Assembly (NCBI GenBank): GCA_016795485.1
Contig: JAEUHM010000035.1
Location: 20,582-84,581, forward strand
DNA from: Verrucomicrobiaceae bacterium
Lineage (GTDB): Bacteria; Verrucomicrobiota; Verrucomicrobiia; Verrucomicrobiales; Verrucomicrobiaceae
Direction of reading: 5' to 3'
Length of the DNA: 64,000 nt
The notes under the pieces were generated by a model that saw only the letters and a list, made by a program, of their open reading frames with translations, had not been told where the DNA came from and did no database searches. Position 1 is the stretch's first letter. Each line of letters starts with the position of its first letter. The translations under genes were made by a program, and so were the position numbers. Shown here piece after piece: positions 1 through 8,223 of the stretch.

Positions 1-1
1 G

Positions 2-823
2 CCCCCAGAGCCTCCACCTAGCCCATTTTTGCTAGCGGATGACCCATCAACAGACATCGCCGAGCCCACACACACTCCTCCGCAGCAACCGCAGGCACCT
101 GGGGCCATGGAGAAGCTCCGAGACATGATGGACCGCCTTCGTCAGCTGCCCAATCAATCGCCTCCAGAAGGCACTCAAGCGAATGGGACCGGAGTGGCCG
201 CACGCCTCGCCAACGTCATGGAGCCAGGGACGTCCGCACAGGACCGATTTGAAGCTCTCAAAGCAGAAGCGGCCTCAGTGATCGGCACCAGCCACTCCCT
301 GGACTACAGCCGCATCGGTGATGTCGTTCGCCTTGCTGGCAAAAGATTCCCTCTCGTGCGCTACGATGAACTGGCGCTACCCGGACTAGCCAATCGAAGC
401 ATCGCTCGTTGGACCTTGCCCGGCATGGAGATTCTTTTCGGTCTCGGAGCACTCGTTGATATGGGTTACTGGAAATCCGTTATCGATCTCGCTGGCCATC
501 GCCTCTCCCAGTTCAAGCAAGAGGCGGGAGACACTCCCCCAAACACCCGCATCAAGATCCTGGTGCCCAAGAGCGAACACGACACTCTTGCCTGGACCTC
601 CCTACTCTCCAGTCAGGTCCTTCCCGAACATCTTCGCGCATACCTCGATCCACTACACCTGGACCCACGAAGCCTAGCTTCTCTCTACGCCACACAAAGC
701 CTCATTCACGAGGCAGAAAACGGATCCCTCCAAGTCTCACCTCCTCATCTGATGAGCATCGTCACCAAGGAGCTAGACTTCCTCTGGAAACGTGTGACAC
801 GGACTCCACTTCAGTATTCATAG
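2..823 (+). CDS. hypothetical protein, 5' truncated by window edge
   Basis: The frame is open from the first bases of the window with no upstream stop, so the start lies outside. The visible part is about 273 residues. It begins with a Pro/Thr-rich low-complexity stretch, then a helical segment starting MEKLRDMMDRLRQL, then a soluble-looking domain of mixed hydrophobic and charged residues ending LDFLWKRVTRTPLQYS. No signal peptide or transmembrane segment is visible in this part. I do not recognise the family. The downstream ECF sigma factor gene is 140 bp away on the same strand, so co-transcription is possible but not shown. Confidence 0.55.
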   Translation, partial: PPEPPPSPFLLADDPSTDIAEPTHTPPQQPQAPGAMEKLRDMMDRLRQLPNQSPPEGTQANGTGVAARLANVMEPGTSAQDRFEALKAEAASVIGTSHSLDYSRIGDVVRLAGKRFPLVRYDELALPGLANRSIARWTLPGMEILFGLGALVDMGYWKSVIDLAGHRLSQFKQEAGDTPPNTRIKILVPKSEHDTLAWTSLLSSQVLPEHLRAYLDPLHLDPRSLASLYATQSLIHEAENGSLQVSPPHLMSIVTKELDFLWKRVTRTPLQYS

Positions 824-963
824 ATGCGGTGACCGCACCGCACAGTGGTCCGCTTTAGGTGAAGACTCACTGATCGCGAGCTGTTGCTACTTGCCTGCCA
901 AAGCGAGGACACCACCATCTGACGAATAAGTGGAAATAAAGCCACAGCGGCCAATCGTGCTTC

Positions 964-1794
964 ATGCCCTCACCCGTTTCCTCCGATGAACATCTCGTGT
1001 CTCTTGCCCAGAGCGGTGATATGAGTGCGCTCAATGCATTGATCCGACAGCACCAGCCCTGGGTATTTAATCTGGCACTTCGTATGGTCTGGCGGCGAGA
1101 CGTAGCGGAGGATGCAACGCAGGAGATTCTCGTTAAGGCCGTGACGCATCTCGGCAGCTTCGAAGGACGCAGCAAGTTCAGCACGTGGCTGCATCGCATC
1201 GCCATCAATCACCTGCTCAACGTCCAAAAATCTGAAATGGAACAAAAAGCCATGACCTTCACCGACATGGGAGCGTCTTTGGATGAAGTAATCGCCAACG
1301 ATCTCCCCCACGACGCGATCCTCTTCGTCGAAGAAGCTCGCCTAGGTTGCATCACTGCGATGTTAATGTGCCTCGACCGCCGCCAGCGGCTGGCTTTTAT
1401 TCTAGGAGAGGTGATGGGAGAAGACAGTGCGACGTCCGCGGCAGCCATGGAAATCAAGCCTGACCACTTCCGGCAACTTCTATCGCGCGCACGTCGTGAC
1501 CTTTATCAGTTCATGAACGAGAAATGTGGTCTCGTAAACAAGTCCAACCCATGTCGCTGTGCCAGGAAGGCCTCCGGGTTCATGCAGAACGGTTGGCTCG
1601 ACCCAGCGAACTTGCAGTTCACCAAGGATCGCATCGCCAAAGTAGAGAAGGCCGCACCTGACCATCTGCGCGAGTTGGAAGCACTAGACCAACAGCACGC
1701 GTCCCTCTATCGGGACCAACCCATGCTGTCCGGACCAGACATCGCCTCGCGCCTCCGTGACTTGATTGAGGGAACTGGATTCGCCAAGACCTAA
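964..1794 (+). CDS. ECF-type sigma-70 factor with Cys-containing C-terminal extension
   Basis: RNA polymerase sigma factor of 276 residues. Region 2 is clear: the helix around DVAEDATQEILVKA matches the sigma-70 region 2 core-binding helix, followed by FSTWLHRIAINHLLN (regions 2.3/2.4). Region 4 lies near residues 130-180, with GEVMGEDSATSAAAMEIKPDHFRQLLSRAR as two consecutive helix-turn-helix elements. The C-terminus extends about 90 residues past region 4 and opens with NPCRCARKASGF, a compact C-x-C motif, followed by a helical tail. No anti-sigma gene is adjacent, so control may sit in this extension; that is inference. ECF identity is confident; the inducing signal is unknown. Confidence 0.9.
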   Translation: MPSPVSSDEHLVSLAQSGDMSALNALIRQHQPWVFNLALRMVWRRDVAEDATQEILVKAVTHLGSFEGRSKFSTWLHRIAINHLLNVQKSEMEQKAMTFTDMGASLDEVIANDLPHDAILFVEEARLGCITAMLMCLDRRQRLAFILGEVMGEDSATSAAAMEIKPDHFRQLLSRARRDLYQFMNEKCGLVNKSNPCRCARKASGFMQNGWLDPANLQFTKDRIAKVEKAAPDHLRELEALDQQHASLYRDQPMLSGPDIASRLRDLIEGTGFAKT

Positions 1795-1820
1795 CCTCAC
1801 AAAGCAAACACCGTTGCATT

Positions 1821-1857
1821 TTGACACTTGATTATTTAAGTGTTTACTTATATAAGT
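1821..1857 (+). promoter_or_regulatory. dyad-rich operator/promoter of the ArsR operon
   Basis: Six to 42 bases before the ArsR ATG are two perfect inverted repeats: ACACTT (1824-1829) paired with AAGTGT (1838-1843), and the 12-bp palindrome ACTTATATAAGT (1846-1857). A TTGACA box (1821-1826) overlaps the first dyad, and AT-rich sequence (TACTTA or TTATAT) at 1845-1853 can serve as a -10 region. ArsR-family repressors typically bind such AT-rich dyads over their own promoter, so autoregulation is the likely reading. Promoter element assignment is by eye. Confidence 0.6.
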
Positions 1858-1862
1858 TCCGA

Positions 1863-2189
1863 ATGAAATGCATCGAAGCCCTTTCAGACCCGACTCGCCG
1901 CCAGATCGTCGAACTTCTGGCGAGGCGGGATCAGACAGTGGGCGAAATCGCCGAGCACTTTGACATCAGCGCCCCAGCCATCTCACAGCATCTCAAAATA
2001 CTGCGTGACGCAGGACTCGTAACATCCCGCGTGGACCGCCAGTCCCGCATCCAGTCCCTGAATCCAGCTGGACTTGAGGAAATCCAAACCTGGCTTCTAT
2101 CCACAATGAACTTCTGGAACCAGCGCCTTGATGCACTCGAAGCCGCGCTGAAGGCAGACTCTTCTTCAAAACCCAAATCCAAATCATGA
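1863..2189 (+). CDS. ArsR-family winged-helix transcriptional regulator
   Basis: A 108-residue winged-helix DNA-binding protein, normal length for the ArsR/SmtB family. It starts MKCIEALSDPTRRQIVELLA, the classic opening of these repressors, then VGEIAEHFDISAPAISQHLKIL as helix-turn-helix and VDRQSRIQSLNP as wing. I chose the ATG at 1863 because a TTG at 1821 would place the start inside the apparent promoter. No metal-binding CxC is present, which fits the subgroup that pairs with AHSA1/SRPBCC proteins rather than metal sensors. Its stop overlaps the next start (ATGA), so the two are translationally coupled. Confidence 0.92.
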   Translation: MKCIEALSDPTRRQIVELLARRDQTVGEIAEHFDISAPAISQHLKILRDAGLVTSRVDRQSRIQSLNPAGLEEIQTWLLSTMNFWNQRLDALEAALKADSSSKPKSKS

Positions 2190-3184
2190 ACAACCCCCAC
2201 GCCTATCAAAACAACGACCACGGAACTCTCATCAACACCGCCGAGGTGCGTTTTGTGCGCATTCTGCCCGGTCCCATCGAGCGCGTGTGGGCCTTCATCA
2301 CGGACCCCGAAAAACGACAACTCTGGCTTGCAGGTGGTACCTCCGCCACCACGCCAGGTTCATCGTTTCAGCTGCAATTTGAGAACCGCCGACACGAACT
2401 GCCAGGGGAGACCGTGCCCGACAAACATAAAGAGCACGCCTGTGTCATCGGTTCAGAGGCGACCATCACCCGCCATGAACCCCCGCATGTTCACGCCTTT
2501 ATCTGGGGAGAGGGCGAGGTCATCTTTGAACTCAGTCCGCAGGATGATCAGGTGAAGCTGGTGCTCACACACCGCAAATTGCCTAACAATGAAGAGCTGC
2601 TTGGCGTATCCGGTGGCTGGCACATTCATCTGACTGTGCTAGTCTCCAAACTCACCGGCACTCCACAGCCACCATTCTGGAGCACCCTGGTGTCACTGGA
2701 GGAACAATACACTTCCACCTTCGATCTACGCGAAATGGATCCCAGTCAGGGATTTTGCTCCGCGCTGTTCATCAACACACCTGCTCAAACGGTTTACAAC
2801 GCGTTGGTGACCGAGGCCGGCTTGAAGGGCTGGTGGACACAAACATGCGACATCGGCCTTGCCGAAGGGGCCCTCTCCACATTCCGCTTTGATGATACAT
2901 GGAAGACCATGCGCATCGAGAAACTCAAGGCGGCTTCTGAAGTGCGTTGGCGCTGCGTGGATTCATCCATTGATCTCGAAGACGGCAGTAAATCCAGCGA
3001 GTGGATCGACACTTCCTGTGTCTTCCACCTCATTCCAATTTCCGATCACACCACGGCGTTGCAGTTCCAGCATCTTGGCCTTCACCCAGACCTGGAATGT
3101 TACCCTGATTGCAAGCGCGGCTGGACACGCTTCCTCAACAGCTTGAAGCACTATGTTGAGACGGGAATAGGCGAGCCTTACTGA
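2186..3184 (+). CDS. tandem-domain AHSA1/SRPBCC protein
   Basis: A 332-residue protein made of two AHSA1/START-like domains, roughly residues 10-170 and 190-325. The first opens with VRFVRILPGPIERVWAFITD and the second with FINTPAQTVYNALVTEAGLKGWW, both typical first strand plus helix of the fold. Family members bind hydrophobic ligands or act as small stress proteins, and they often sit directly behind an ArsR regulator, as here. No signal peptide, so cytoplasmic. Two copies in one chain is less usual than the single-domain form. Ligand unknown. Confidence 0.85.
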   Translation: MNNPHAYQNNDHGTLINTAEVRFVRILPGPIERVWAFITDPEKRQLWLAGGTSATTPGSSFQLQFENRRHELPGETVPDKHKEHACVIGSEATITRHEPPHVHAFIWGEGEVIFELSPQDDQVKLVLTHRKLPNNEELLGVSGGWHIHLTVLVSKLTGTPQPPFWSTLVSLEEQYTSTFDLREMDPSQGFCSALFINTPAQTVYNALVTEAGLKGWWTQTCDIGLAEGALSTFRFDDTWKTMRIEKLKAASEVRWRCVDSSIDLEDGSKSSEWIDTSCVFHLIPISDHTTALQFQHLGLHPDLECYPDCKRGWTRFLNSLKHYVETGIGEPY

Positions 3185-3303
3185 TGAATCTTTTTGGAAA
3201 CAAACTTCAAGAAAAACGTCAGCACTGTCACAAGCGCACCTCCGGTTTGTCTCATCTCATGAAGCCCGAATCAGGGCTGCTCAAGATCGAACCAACAAAC
3301 CTC

Positions 3304-3702
3304 ATGAACACCGAACTTATCGCCGCCGCCGCCAATGCCACCATTCATGCTGAAAAGCCCTTCCCTCAGATCGTCGGGATGCTGATTGAGGCAGGCGTGG
3401 AGTTTTATCACGTCGATTACCTCGCGCTGCGAAAGACCTTCTACAGTGGCGATGGCAGCGTGGTGACCACGCCGATCCCGCTGGAAGGCCTTCCGCCCGT
3501 CGCGGTGGATTTCGATGCGGAAGCCCTGCGTGCCAACATCCTCGACAGCCAGCAGAACCATCAATCCTGGCGCAATTTCACCCTCCGGGCGATGCGCGGC
3601 GGCGTGCAAGGCTACTTCGCGTTCCTCTGCGGCCAGCGCGTCACCTACTTCGGCCGTCAGGGCGAGCAACACACCGAGTGGTTTCCGGGGGCGAAGCGGT
3701 GA
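3304..3702 (+). CDS. DUF1398 family protein (YbcV-like)
   Basis: A protein of 132 residues from the ATG at 3304, close to the usual length of DUF1398 proteins. Recognisable features are FPQIVGMLIEAGVEFYHVDYLALRKTFY and the C-terminal VQGYFAFLCGQRVTYFGRQGEQHTEWFP. An in-frame ATG at 3184 overlaps the last base of the AHSA1 gene and would add 40 residues, but that segment looks nothing like the family, so I prefer 3304. Function is unknown across the family. It is the last gene of the ArsR operon and ends only 9 bp from the convergent hydrolase gene, with no visible terminator. Confidence 0.75.
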   Translation: MNTELIAAAANATIHAEKPFPQIVGMLIEAGVEFYHVDYLALRKTFYSGDGSVVTTPIPLEGLPPVAVDFDAEALRANILDSQQNHQSWRNFTLRAMRGGVQGYFAFLCGQRVTYFGRQGEQHTEWFPGAKR

Positions 3703-3711
3703 GCTTACAAC

Positions 3712-5553
3712 TTACTCCACCACAGGCACCACGAGGCGCGAAGGATGCTCTGCATCGCAATAGATGCGGTTGGTTTGTTTCACCTTTTCGGCGGTTTCGC
3801 TCCACGGTTGACCGGTGCCGGGGTTCACGTCGAAGCGGGGGAAGTTGCTGGAGGTGATCGTGACGCGGACGCGGTGGCCGGCATTGAAGATCTGGCTGGT
3901 GGACCAGCAATCGACGCTGATCTCCTCGATCTGGCCGGGCGTGAGCGGCTCGGGCTTTTCGCGGCTTTTGCGGTAGCGCAGGCGCTGCATGCCCTCGGCG
4001 ATGAGCATGCTGCGGCCATCGGGATAGACATCGCAAAGACGGATGGAGAGGTCGGTATCGGCGGTGCTGGAGGCGATGAAGATCTTCGCGAAGATGCGGC
4101 CGGTGACTTCGACGGGCTTGTCGAGCACGTCGCTGGTGAAAACGAGCACGTCATCGCGGCTCTCGATCTTGCGCTGGTCCATCGAGCCGCGGTCGATGGT
4201 GAGATTGTGCCCGCCGACGGTGGGGCAAGGGTTCGTGGGATCGAAGGTGTATTCGTGCGGGGCCACGCCTGCCTCGGGGGCCTTGAGCGAGAGCTTTTTG
4301 TCGGCGGTGAGATAGACCGGTGTTTCTTTCGCCGGGATGGGCCAGTCATCGGCATAGCGCCATTCATTGCCGGGTGCGCCGGGCGTGCTGGTATCGCCCA
4401 TGACGTAGTAGGCGACGGCGGGTTCCTTTTCGATGTCATTGTCCACGCCTTTGAGATGATGCGCGAACCAGCGGAGAGGATCGTAGGCCACTGGCACGCG
4501 ATTGGCATTCGGGAAGGTGAGCTGGCCGACGGGCATTTTTCCGACCGCGTGCTCCCACGGGCCCATGACGAGCTTTTGTTTGCCTTTGGAACCCGGCGCG
4601 CCGTGGTGCTGTCGGCCGATGAATTGATTCAGGGTGCCTTGCTGGAACATGTCGAACCAACCGCCGATGAGCACGGCGGGCACGTTCATGACCTCGAACT
4701 TCGTGCTCGTGTCGATCGAGCGCCAGTAGTCGTCGTAGCTCGGGTGCGAGCGCATGATCTCGAGCGCCTCGGGGGCGAACTTGTTGCCGTTGGTCCAGTT
4801 CTCCACGTCGGCCTTGCGGAAGGCGCTGCCGATGTAGCTCACGTCCGAATACATGTCCGCCGGGGCGACGCTGATGTATTGCGCCTTCAATCCCACGGGC
4901 GCGGTGCCGGCGAGGTAGTTCTGCGTGATGCCGCCCGCGCTTCCGCCGATGGTGGCGATGCTGCCATTGCACCACGGCTGCTTTTTGATCCACTCGACGG
5001 TGTCGAGCCCGTCCTGATGCTCGCCCCAGCCGCAGCCGATGAAGGGGATGTTTTCGCCCTCCGACTCGAAGCGTCCGCGCATGTCCTGGGTGACAAACAC
5101 ATAACCCTCGGCGGCAAAACCGGGGGCGCTGTCATTGCGCTTCTGCCGGTTGTAAGGCGTGCGTGCCAGCACCACGGGGAAGGGCCCCTCGCCCTTCGGC
5201 ATGTAGATATCGGTGGCGAGCTTCACCCCGTCGCGCATGGCGATCTTCTCGGTCTTTTTCTCGATGGGCTGGGCGAAAAGATCGACCAGCTTGGTCCAGT
5301 TCGCAGCGGTGACTGTTTTGTCGCCCAATGCGGCTTTGGCGAACATGCCCTCGACACGTTTGGACCAGTCCTCGCCGTAGTTTTGCTTCACGAAAGCGAC
5401 TGCCTGGGCCTGCTCGTCCATTGAAAGCGCCTCACTGCGATCCTGATCGGCCTTTGAGAAAAGCGCTCGCAACTTGGCCGCGATCGCATCTTCCGCCGAG
5501 GCATGGCACGAGGTGATCAGGAACGAGACGGCGAGCAGGCGATAGGTCTTCAT
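3712..5553 (-). CDS. CocE/NonD (X-Pro dipeptidyl-peptidase S15-like) hydrolase with EF-hand
   Basis: Alpha/beta-hydrolase of 613 residues from the ATG at 5553, which gives a proper leader (MKTYRLLAVSFLITSC). ITSC is an acceptable lipobox with Cys16, so this may be a lipoprotein. Residues 36-47 (DQDRSEALSMDE) match a calcium EF-hand loop. The S15/CocE domain follows: nucleophile Ser205 in TIGGSAGG, likely Asp in GGWFDMF, likely His in GPWEHAVG. A C-terminal jelly-roll typical of the family carries RVRVTITSSNFPRFD. These enzymes cleave X-Pro peptides, acyl esters or glutaryl-amides; the substrate cannot be read from sequence. It lies downstream of a DUF1501 gene on the same strand, about 100 bp away. 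Confidence 0.85.
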   Translation of the reverse strand: MKTYRLLAVSFLITSCHASAEDAIAAKLRALFSKADQDRSEALSMDEQAQAVAFVKQNYGEDWSKRVEGMFAKAALGDKTVTAANWTKLVDLFAQPIEKKTEKIAMRDGVKLATDIYMPKGEGPFPVVLARTPYNRQKRNDSAPGFAAEGYVFVTQDMRGRFESEGENIPFIGCGWGEHQDGLDTVEWIKKQPWCNGSIATIGGSAGGITQNYLAGTAPVGLKAQYISVAPADMYSDVSYIGSAFRKADVENWTNGNKFAPEALEIMRSHPSYDDYWRSIDTSTKFEVMNVPAVLIGGWFDMFQQGTLNQFIGRQHHGAPGSKGKQKLVMGPWEHAVGKMPVGQLTFPNANRVPVAYDPLRWFAHHLKGVDNDIEKEPAVAYYVMGDTSTPGAPGNEWRYADDWPIPAKETPVYLTADKKLSLKAPEAGVAPHEYTFDPTNPCPTVGGHNLTIDRGSMDQRKIESRDDVLVFTSDVLDKPVEVTGRIFAKIFIASSTADTDLSIRLCDVYPDGRSMLIAEGMQRLRYRKSREKPEPLTPGQIEEISVDCWSTSQIFNAGHRVRVTITSSNFPRFDVNPGTGQPWSETAEKVKQTNRIYCDAEHPSRLVVPVVE

Positions 5554-5649
5554 GGAGTAGTTCTGACTGAGTGCGGCGAGCAAGGCGAGCATATGACACG
5601 CTATCCACAAACTTATCACCTAGAGTTTGAAACTCGCAGCCTCAGTAAC

Positions 5650-7101
5650 TCACGCCAGCAGCTCAGGGATCACCTTGCCTTCCACATTGGTGAGGCGGCG
5701 CTGGATGCCGTTGTGCTCGAAGGTGAGGCGTTCGTGGTCGAGGCCGAGTAGGTGGAGGATGGTGGCGTTGAAGTGGTAGAGCGGATGGATGTCCTTCACG
5801 GCCTTCTGGCCGAGTTCATCGCACTCGCCGTGGCTGACGCCGGGCTTTACACCGGCTCCAGTGAGCCAGCAGGTGAAGCCGTCGGGATTGTGATCGCGGC
5901 CCTTCGCGCCTTTTTGGAAGAAAGGCATGCGGCCGAACTCGGTGCACCACACGACGAGCGTGTCTTGCAGCAGGCCGCGTTGTTTCAAATCGCGAATCAA
6001 TGCCGCTGCGGGCTGGTCGAGGATGCTCGCATGCACGTCATACTGCGCCTTGAGATCGCTGTGGCCATCCCAGTTGAGTTTGCCGCCGCTGGCGTAGGCA
6101 CCGTTGAAGAGCTGCACGAAGCGCACGCCGCGCTCGATGAGGCGTCGCGCGAGGATGCAGTTCTTCGCGAAGGCGGCCTTGTCGGCGTTTTGGGTGTCAT
6201 CGGCTCCGTAGAGCTTCAGGATGTGGGCGGGTTCGGTGCTGAGGTCGGTGATTTCCGGCACGCTGAGCTGCATGCGCGCGGCGAGTTCATAGCTGGCGAT
6301 GCGTGCGGCGAGCTTTTGATCGCCCGGATGCGCTTGGAGATGCCGTGCGTTCATCTTTTGCAGCAGCGACCGAGCCGCCTGATCCGCCTGCGCGGTGACG
6401 CCGGGTGCGGAAAGATGCCGCACGGGGCTCTTGCTGCTCATCGTGGTGCCCTGGAAGGCAGCGGGGAGAAAACCGGGGCCCCAGTTGTTCGCGCCGTTTT
6501 GCGGCACGCCACGCGGATCGGGAATGGCGACGTAGCTTGGCAGGTCTTGGTTCTCGCTGCCGAGCGCATATGTCGTCCAAGCGCCGAGCGAGGGAAAGCC
6601 ATCGAGCGTGAAGCCGGTGGAGAGAAAATTTTCCGCCGGGCCATGCGTGTTCGATTTGCTAGTGAGCGAATGCACGAACGCGATGTCGTCCGTGAGCTCC
6701 GCGAGATGCGGGATCATGTCGCTCACCCATTTGCCGGTTTGTCCGCGAGGCTGGAAGGCATACTGCGGCCGCGCGAGATTGCCCGCAGGACCTTGGAAAG
6801 TGACCGCAGGGCCGCCGGGCAGCGGTTTGTTGTCCCACTTGATGAGCTCGGGCTTGTAGTCCCACGTTTCGAGCTGGCTCACCGCGCCCGCGCAGAAGAT
6901 GACGACGACATTTTTTGCCTTCGCAGGAAAATGCGGCCGACGTGGCGCATACGGTCGCGCGGGATCAATCAAGACGCCTTCGTCAGCGAGAAGGCTCGAG
7001 AACGCGATGGAGCCCAGCGCCGTGGCGCTGCTGGAAAGGAAGCGCCGCCTGTCCAAAAGGTGGCGTCCAGCGAGGGAGAGATGTTCGGGCGAGGGTGTCA
7101 T
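5650..7101 (-). CDS. DUF1501 family twin-arginine exported protein
   Basis: A 483-residue member of the DUF1501 (sulfatase-fold-like) family abundant in Planctomycetes and Verrucomicrobia. The twin-arginine leader [16 protein letters not shown] appears within the first 35 residues, followed by the typical [23 protein letters not shown]. Conserved family signatures include [16 protein letters not shown] and [11 protein letters not shown]. The ATG at 7101 is preferred to an upstream GTG at 7137. DUF1501 proteins normally sit next to a PSD1 cytochrome partner; here the partner (8224-10989) is one gene away, separated by truD. The biochemical activity of the family is not established. Confidence 0.9.
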   Translation of the reverse strand: MTPSPEHLSLAGRHLLDRRRFLSSSATALGSIAFSSLLADEGVLIDPARPYAPRRPHFPAKAKNVVVIFCAGAVSQLETWDYKPELIKWDNKPLPGGPAVTFQGPAGNLARPQYAFQPRGQTGKWVSDMIPHLAELTDDIAFVHSLTSKSNTHGPAENFLSTGFTLDGFPSLGAWTTYALGSENQDLPSYVAIPDPRGVPQNGANNWGPGFLPAAFQGTTMSSKSPVRHLSAPGVTAQADQAARSLLQKMNARHLQAHPGDQKLAARIASYELAARMQLSVPEITDLSTEPAHILKLYGADDTQNADKAAFAKNCILARRLIERGVRFVQLFNGAYASGGKLNWDGHSDLKAQYDVHASILDQPAAALIRDLKQRGLLQDTLVVWCTEFGRMPFFQKGAKGRDHNPDGFTCWLTGAGVKPGVSHGECDELGQKAVKDIHPLYHFNATILHLLGLDHERLTFEHNGIQRRLTNVEGKVIPELLA

Positions 7102-7140
7102 CGCGTTGACGCTGAGTAATCTGCCGGACGCGGGCACATT

Positions 7141-8175
7141 TTACGGAGTTTCTCGCGATTCTTCGAGCTCCGCCAGCTCACGCAGAATGGTGGTGGCATA
7201 GGTGCCACGCGGCAGATCAAAGGTGAGTTGCAAGTCGCCATCCGGCAGCGCGATGAGCGTGGGATTTATGGGCCGCAGCCGCATCACGCGGCGCTCCTGC
7301 CGCAAACCGGCAGCTTCGAGGCCTGCCGTGTGCTCGGCAAAGCGCGAAGCCACCTCCTGCTCCAGCGCACGCACCTCATCGGCTGTGTGCAGCTCACCAC
7401 AACCCCACAGCGGCGCGGTGAGCTCCAGTTTGCCTTCAGCGAAGCGTTGCGGCTCATCGCCACGCTGGTTGTTGATGAGGAGAATCGTGCCGTTGTCGGG
7501 AAAGCCATACACCTCGCCGGGAAGCGCTTGATTCCAAAGACCACGCGTCATGCGCTCCTCAATCACCGCATTGAAAAGAAAGCTGCGCACACTGGAAAGC
7601 AGCAGTCCGCGCAACAAGCGATCACCCGGCGTGAACTCACCGCGAAACATGTCGAGCGCTTTCTCGACATTGCGGCCTTCGTTGCCGAATCGCTGGTCGC
7701 CGAAGAAGTTCGGCACACCTTCGTCGGCGATTTTTTGCCACCGCTGTTGTGCTGCGGCAAGATCGAAGCCTGGCTCACGAAGCCGGATGGTGAAGCGATT
7801 GCCGAAATGGATGCCGCGCCGCAGCTTGCGGGTGTTTCGCGTGATGCGCAGCACGCGCAGGCCTTCGGATTCGAGCGCCGCGGGCTCTGGCGAGGGCTGT
7901 CCGGGCATGTGCAGGCTGAACCACTGCCGAGTCACAGCATGGCGGTCCTTCAATCCGCAGTGACTCACGAGCCTGCGCCGCAGCCCGAGTGCATCCGCGA
8001 GCCGTGCGCCGGCTGTGTTGCTATCCAAATCGCGTTTTTCCACCCACACGAGGCAGTGCTCGCCCACGCCGGAAGGTTCAAAACCGAGCAACTCTTCCAC
8101 GACGAAGTCCTCCGGGCACGATTTGAATCGTGCTGAGCCGAGCGGGCCGCCGTGAAGATAGGCATTGGTTTCCAT
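7141..8175 (-). CDS. truD: tRNA pseudouridine(13) synthase TruD
   Basis: A 344-residue cytoplasmic enzyme that isomerises uridine 13 of tRNAs. The TruD active-site motif GLKDRHAVTRQW is present with catalytic Asp77, and the family signature NFFGDQRFG lies near residue 157. FDLPRGTYATTILREL closes the protein as in other TruDs. ATG at 8175 is chosen because homology begins at once (FKSCPEDFVVEELLGF). It lies 49 bp after the PSD1 gene and 39 bp before the DUF1501 gene, all on the minus strand, so a housekeeping RNA-modification gene is embedded in an accessory operon. Confidence 0.95.
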   Translation of the reverse strand: METNAYLHGGPLGSARFKSCPEDFVVEELLGFEPSGVGEHCLVWVEKRDLDSNTAGARLADALGLRRRLVSHCGLKDRHAVTRQWFSLHMPGQPSPEPAALESEGLRVLRITRNTRKLRRGIHFGNRFTIRLREPGFDLAAAQQRWQKIADEGVPNFFGDQRFGNEGRNVEKALDMFRGEFTPGDRLLRGLLLSSVRSFLFNAVIEERMTRGLWNQALPGEVYGFPDNGTILLINNQRGDEPQRFAEGKLELTAPLWGCGELHTADEVRALEQEVASRFAEHTAGLEAAGLRQERRVMRLRPINPTLIALPDGDLQLTFDLPRGTYATTILRELAELEESRETP

Positions 8176-8223
8176 GCAGGCTCTTTTTAGCTGCGATTCC
8201 CGCGTCATCCAACGAAGTCACCA

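Noticed and set aside
825..837. terminator after the first gene (TGCGG-TGA-CCGCA)
   Set aside because: Only a 5-bp stem with no T run; too weak to call.
3745..5424. 559-codon plus-strand open frame
   Set aside because: Antisense to the CocE-type hydrolase with intact catalytic motifs; composition is typical of GC-rich shadow frames.
5752..7119. 455-codon plus-strand open frame
   Set aside because: Antisense to the DUF1501 gene; no leader, domain or ribosome site.
7228..8136. 302-codon plus-strand open frame
   Set aside because: Antisense to truD, which has all its motifs.
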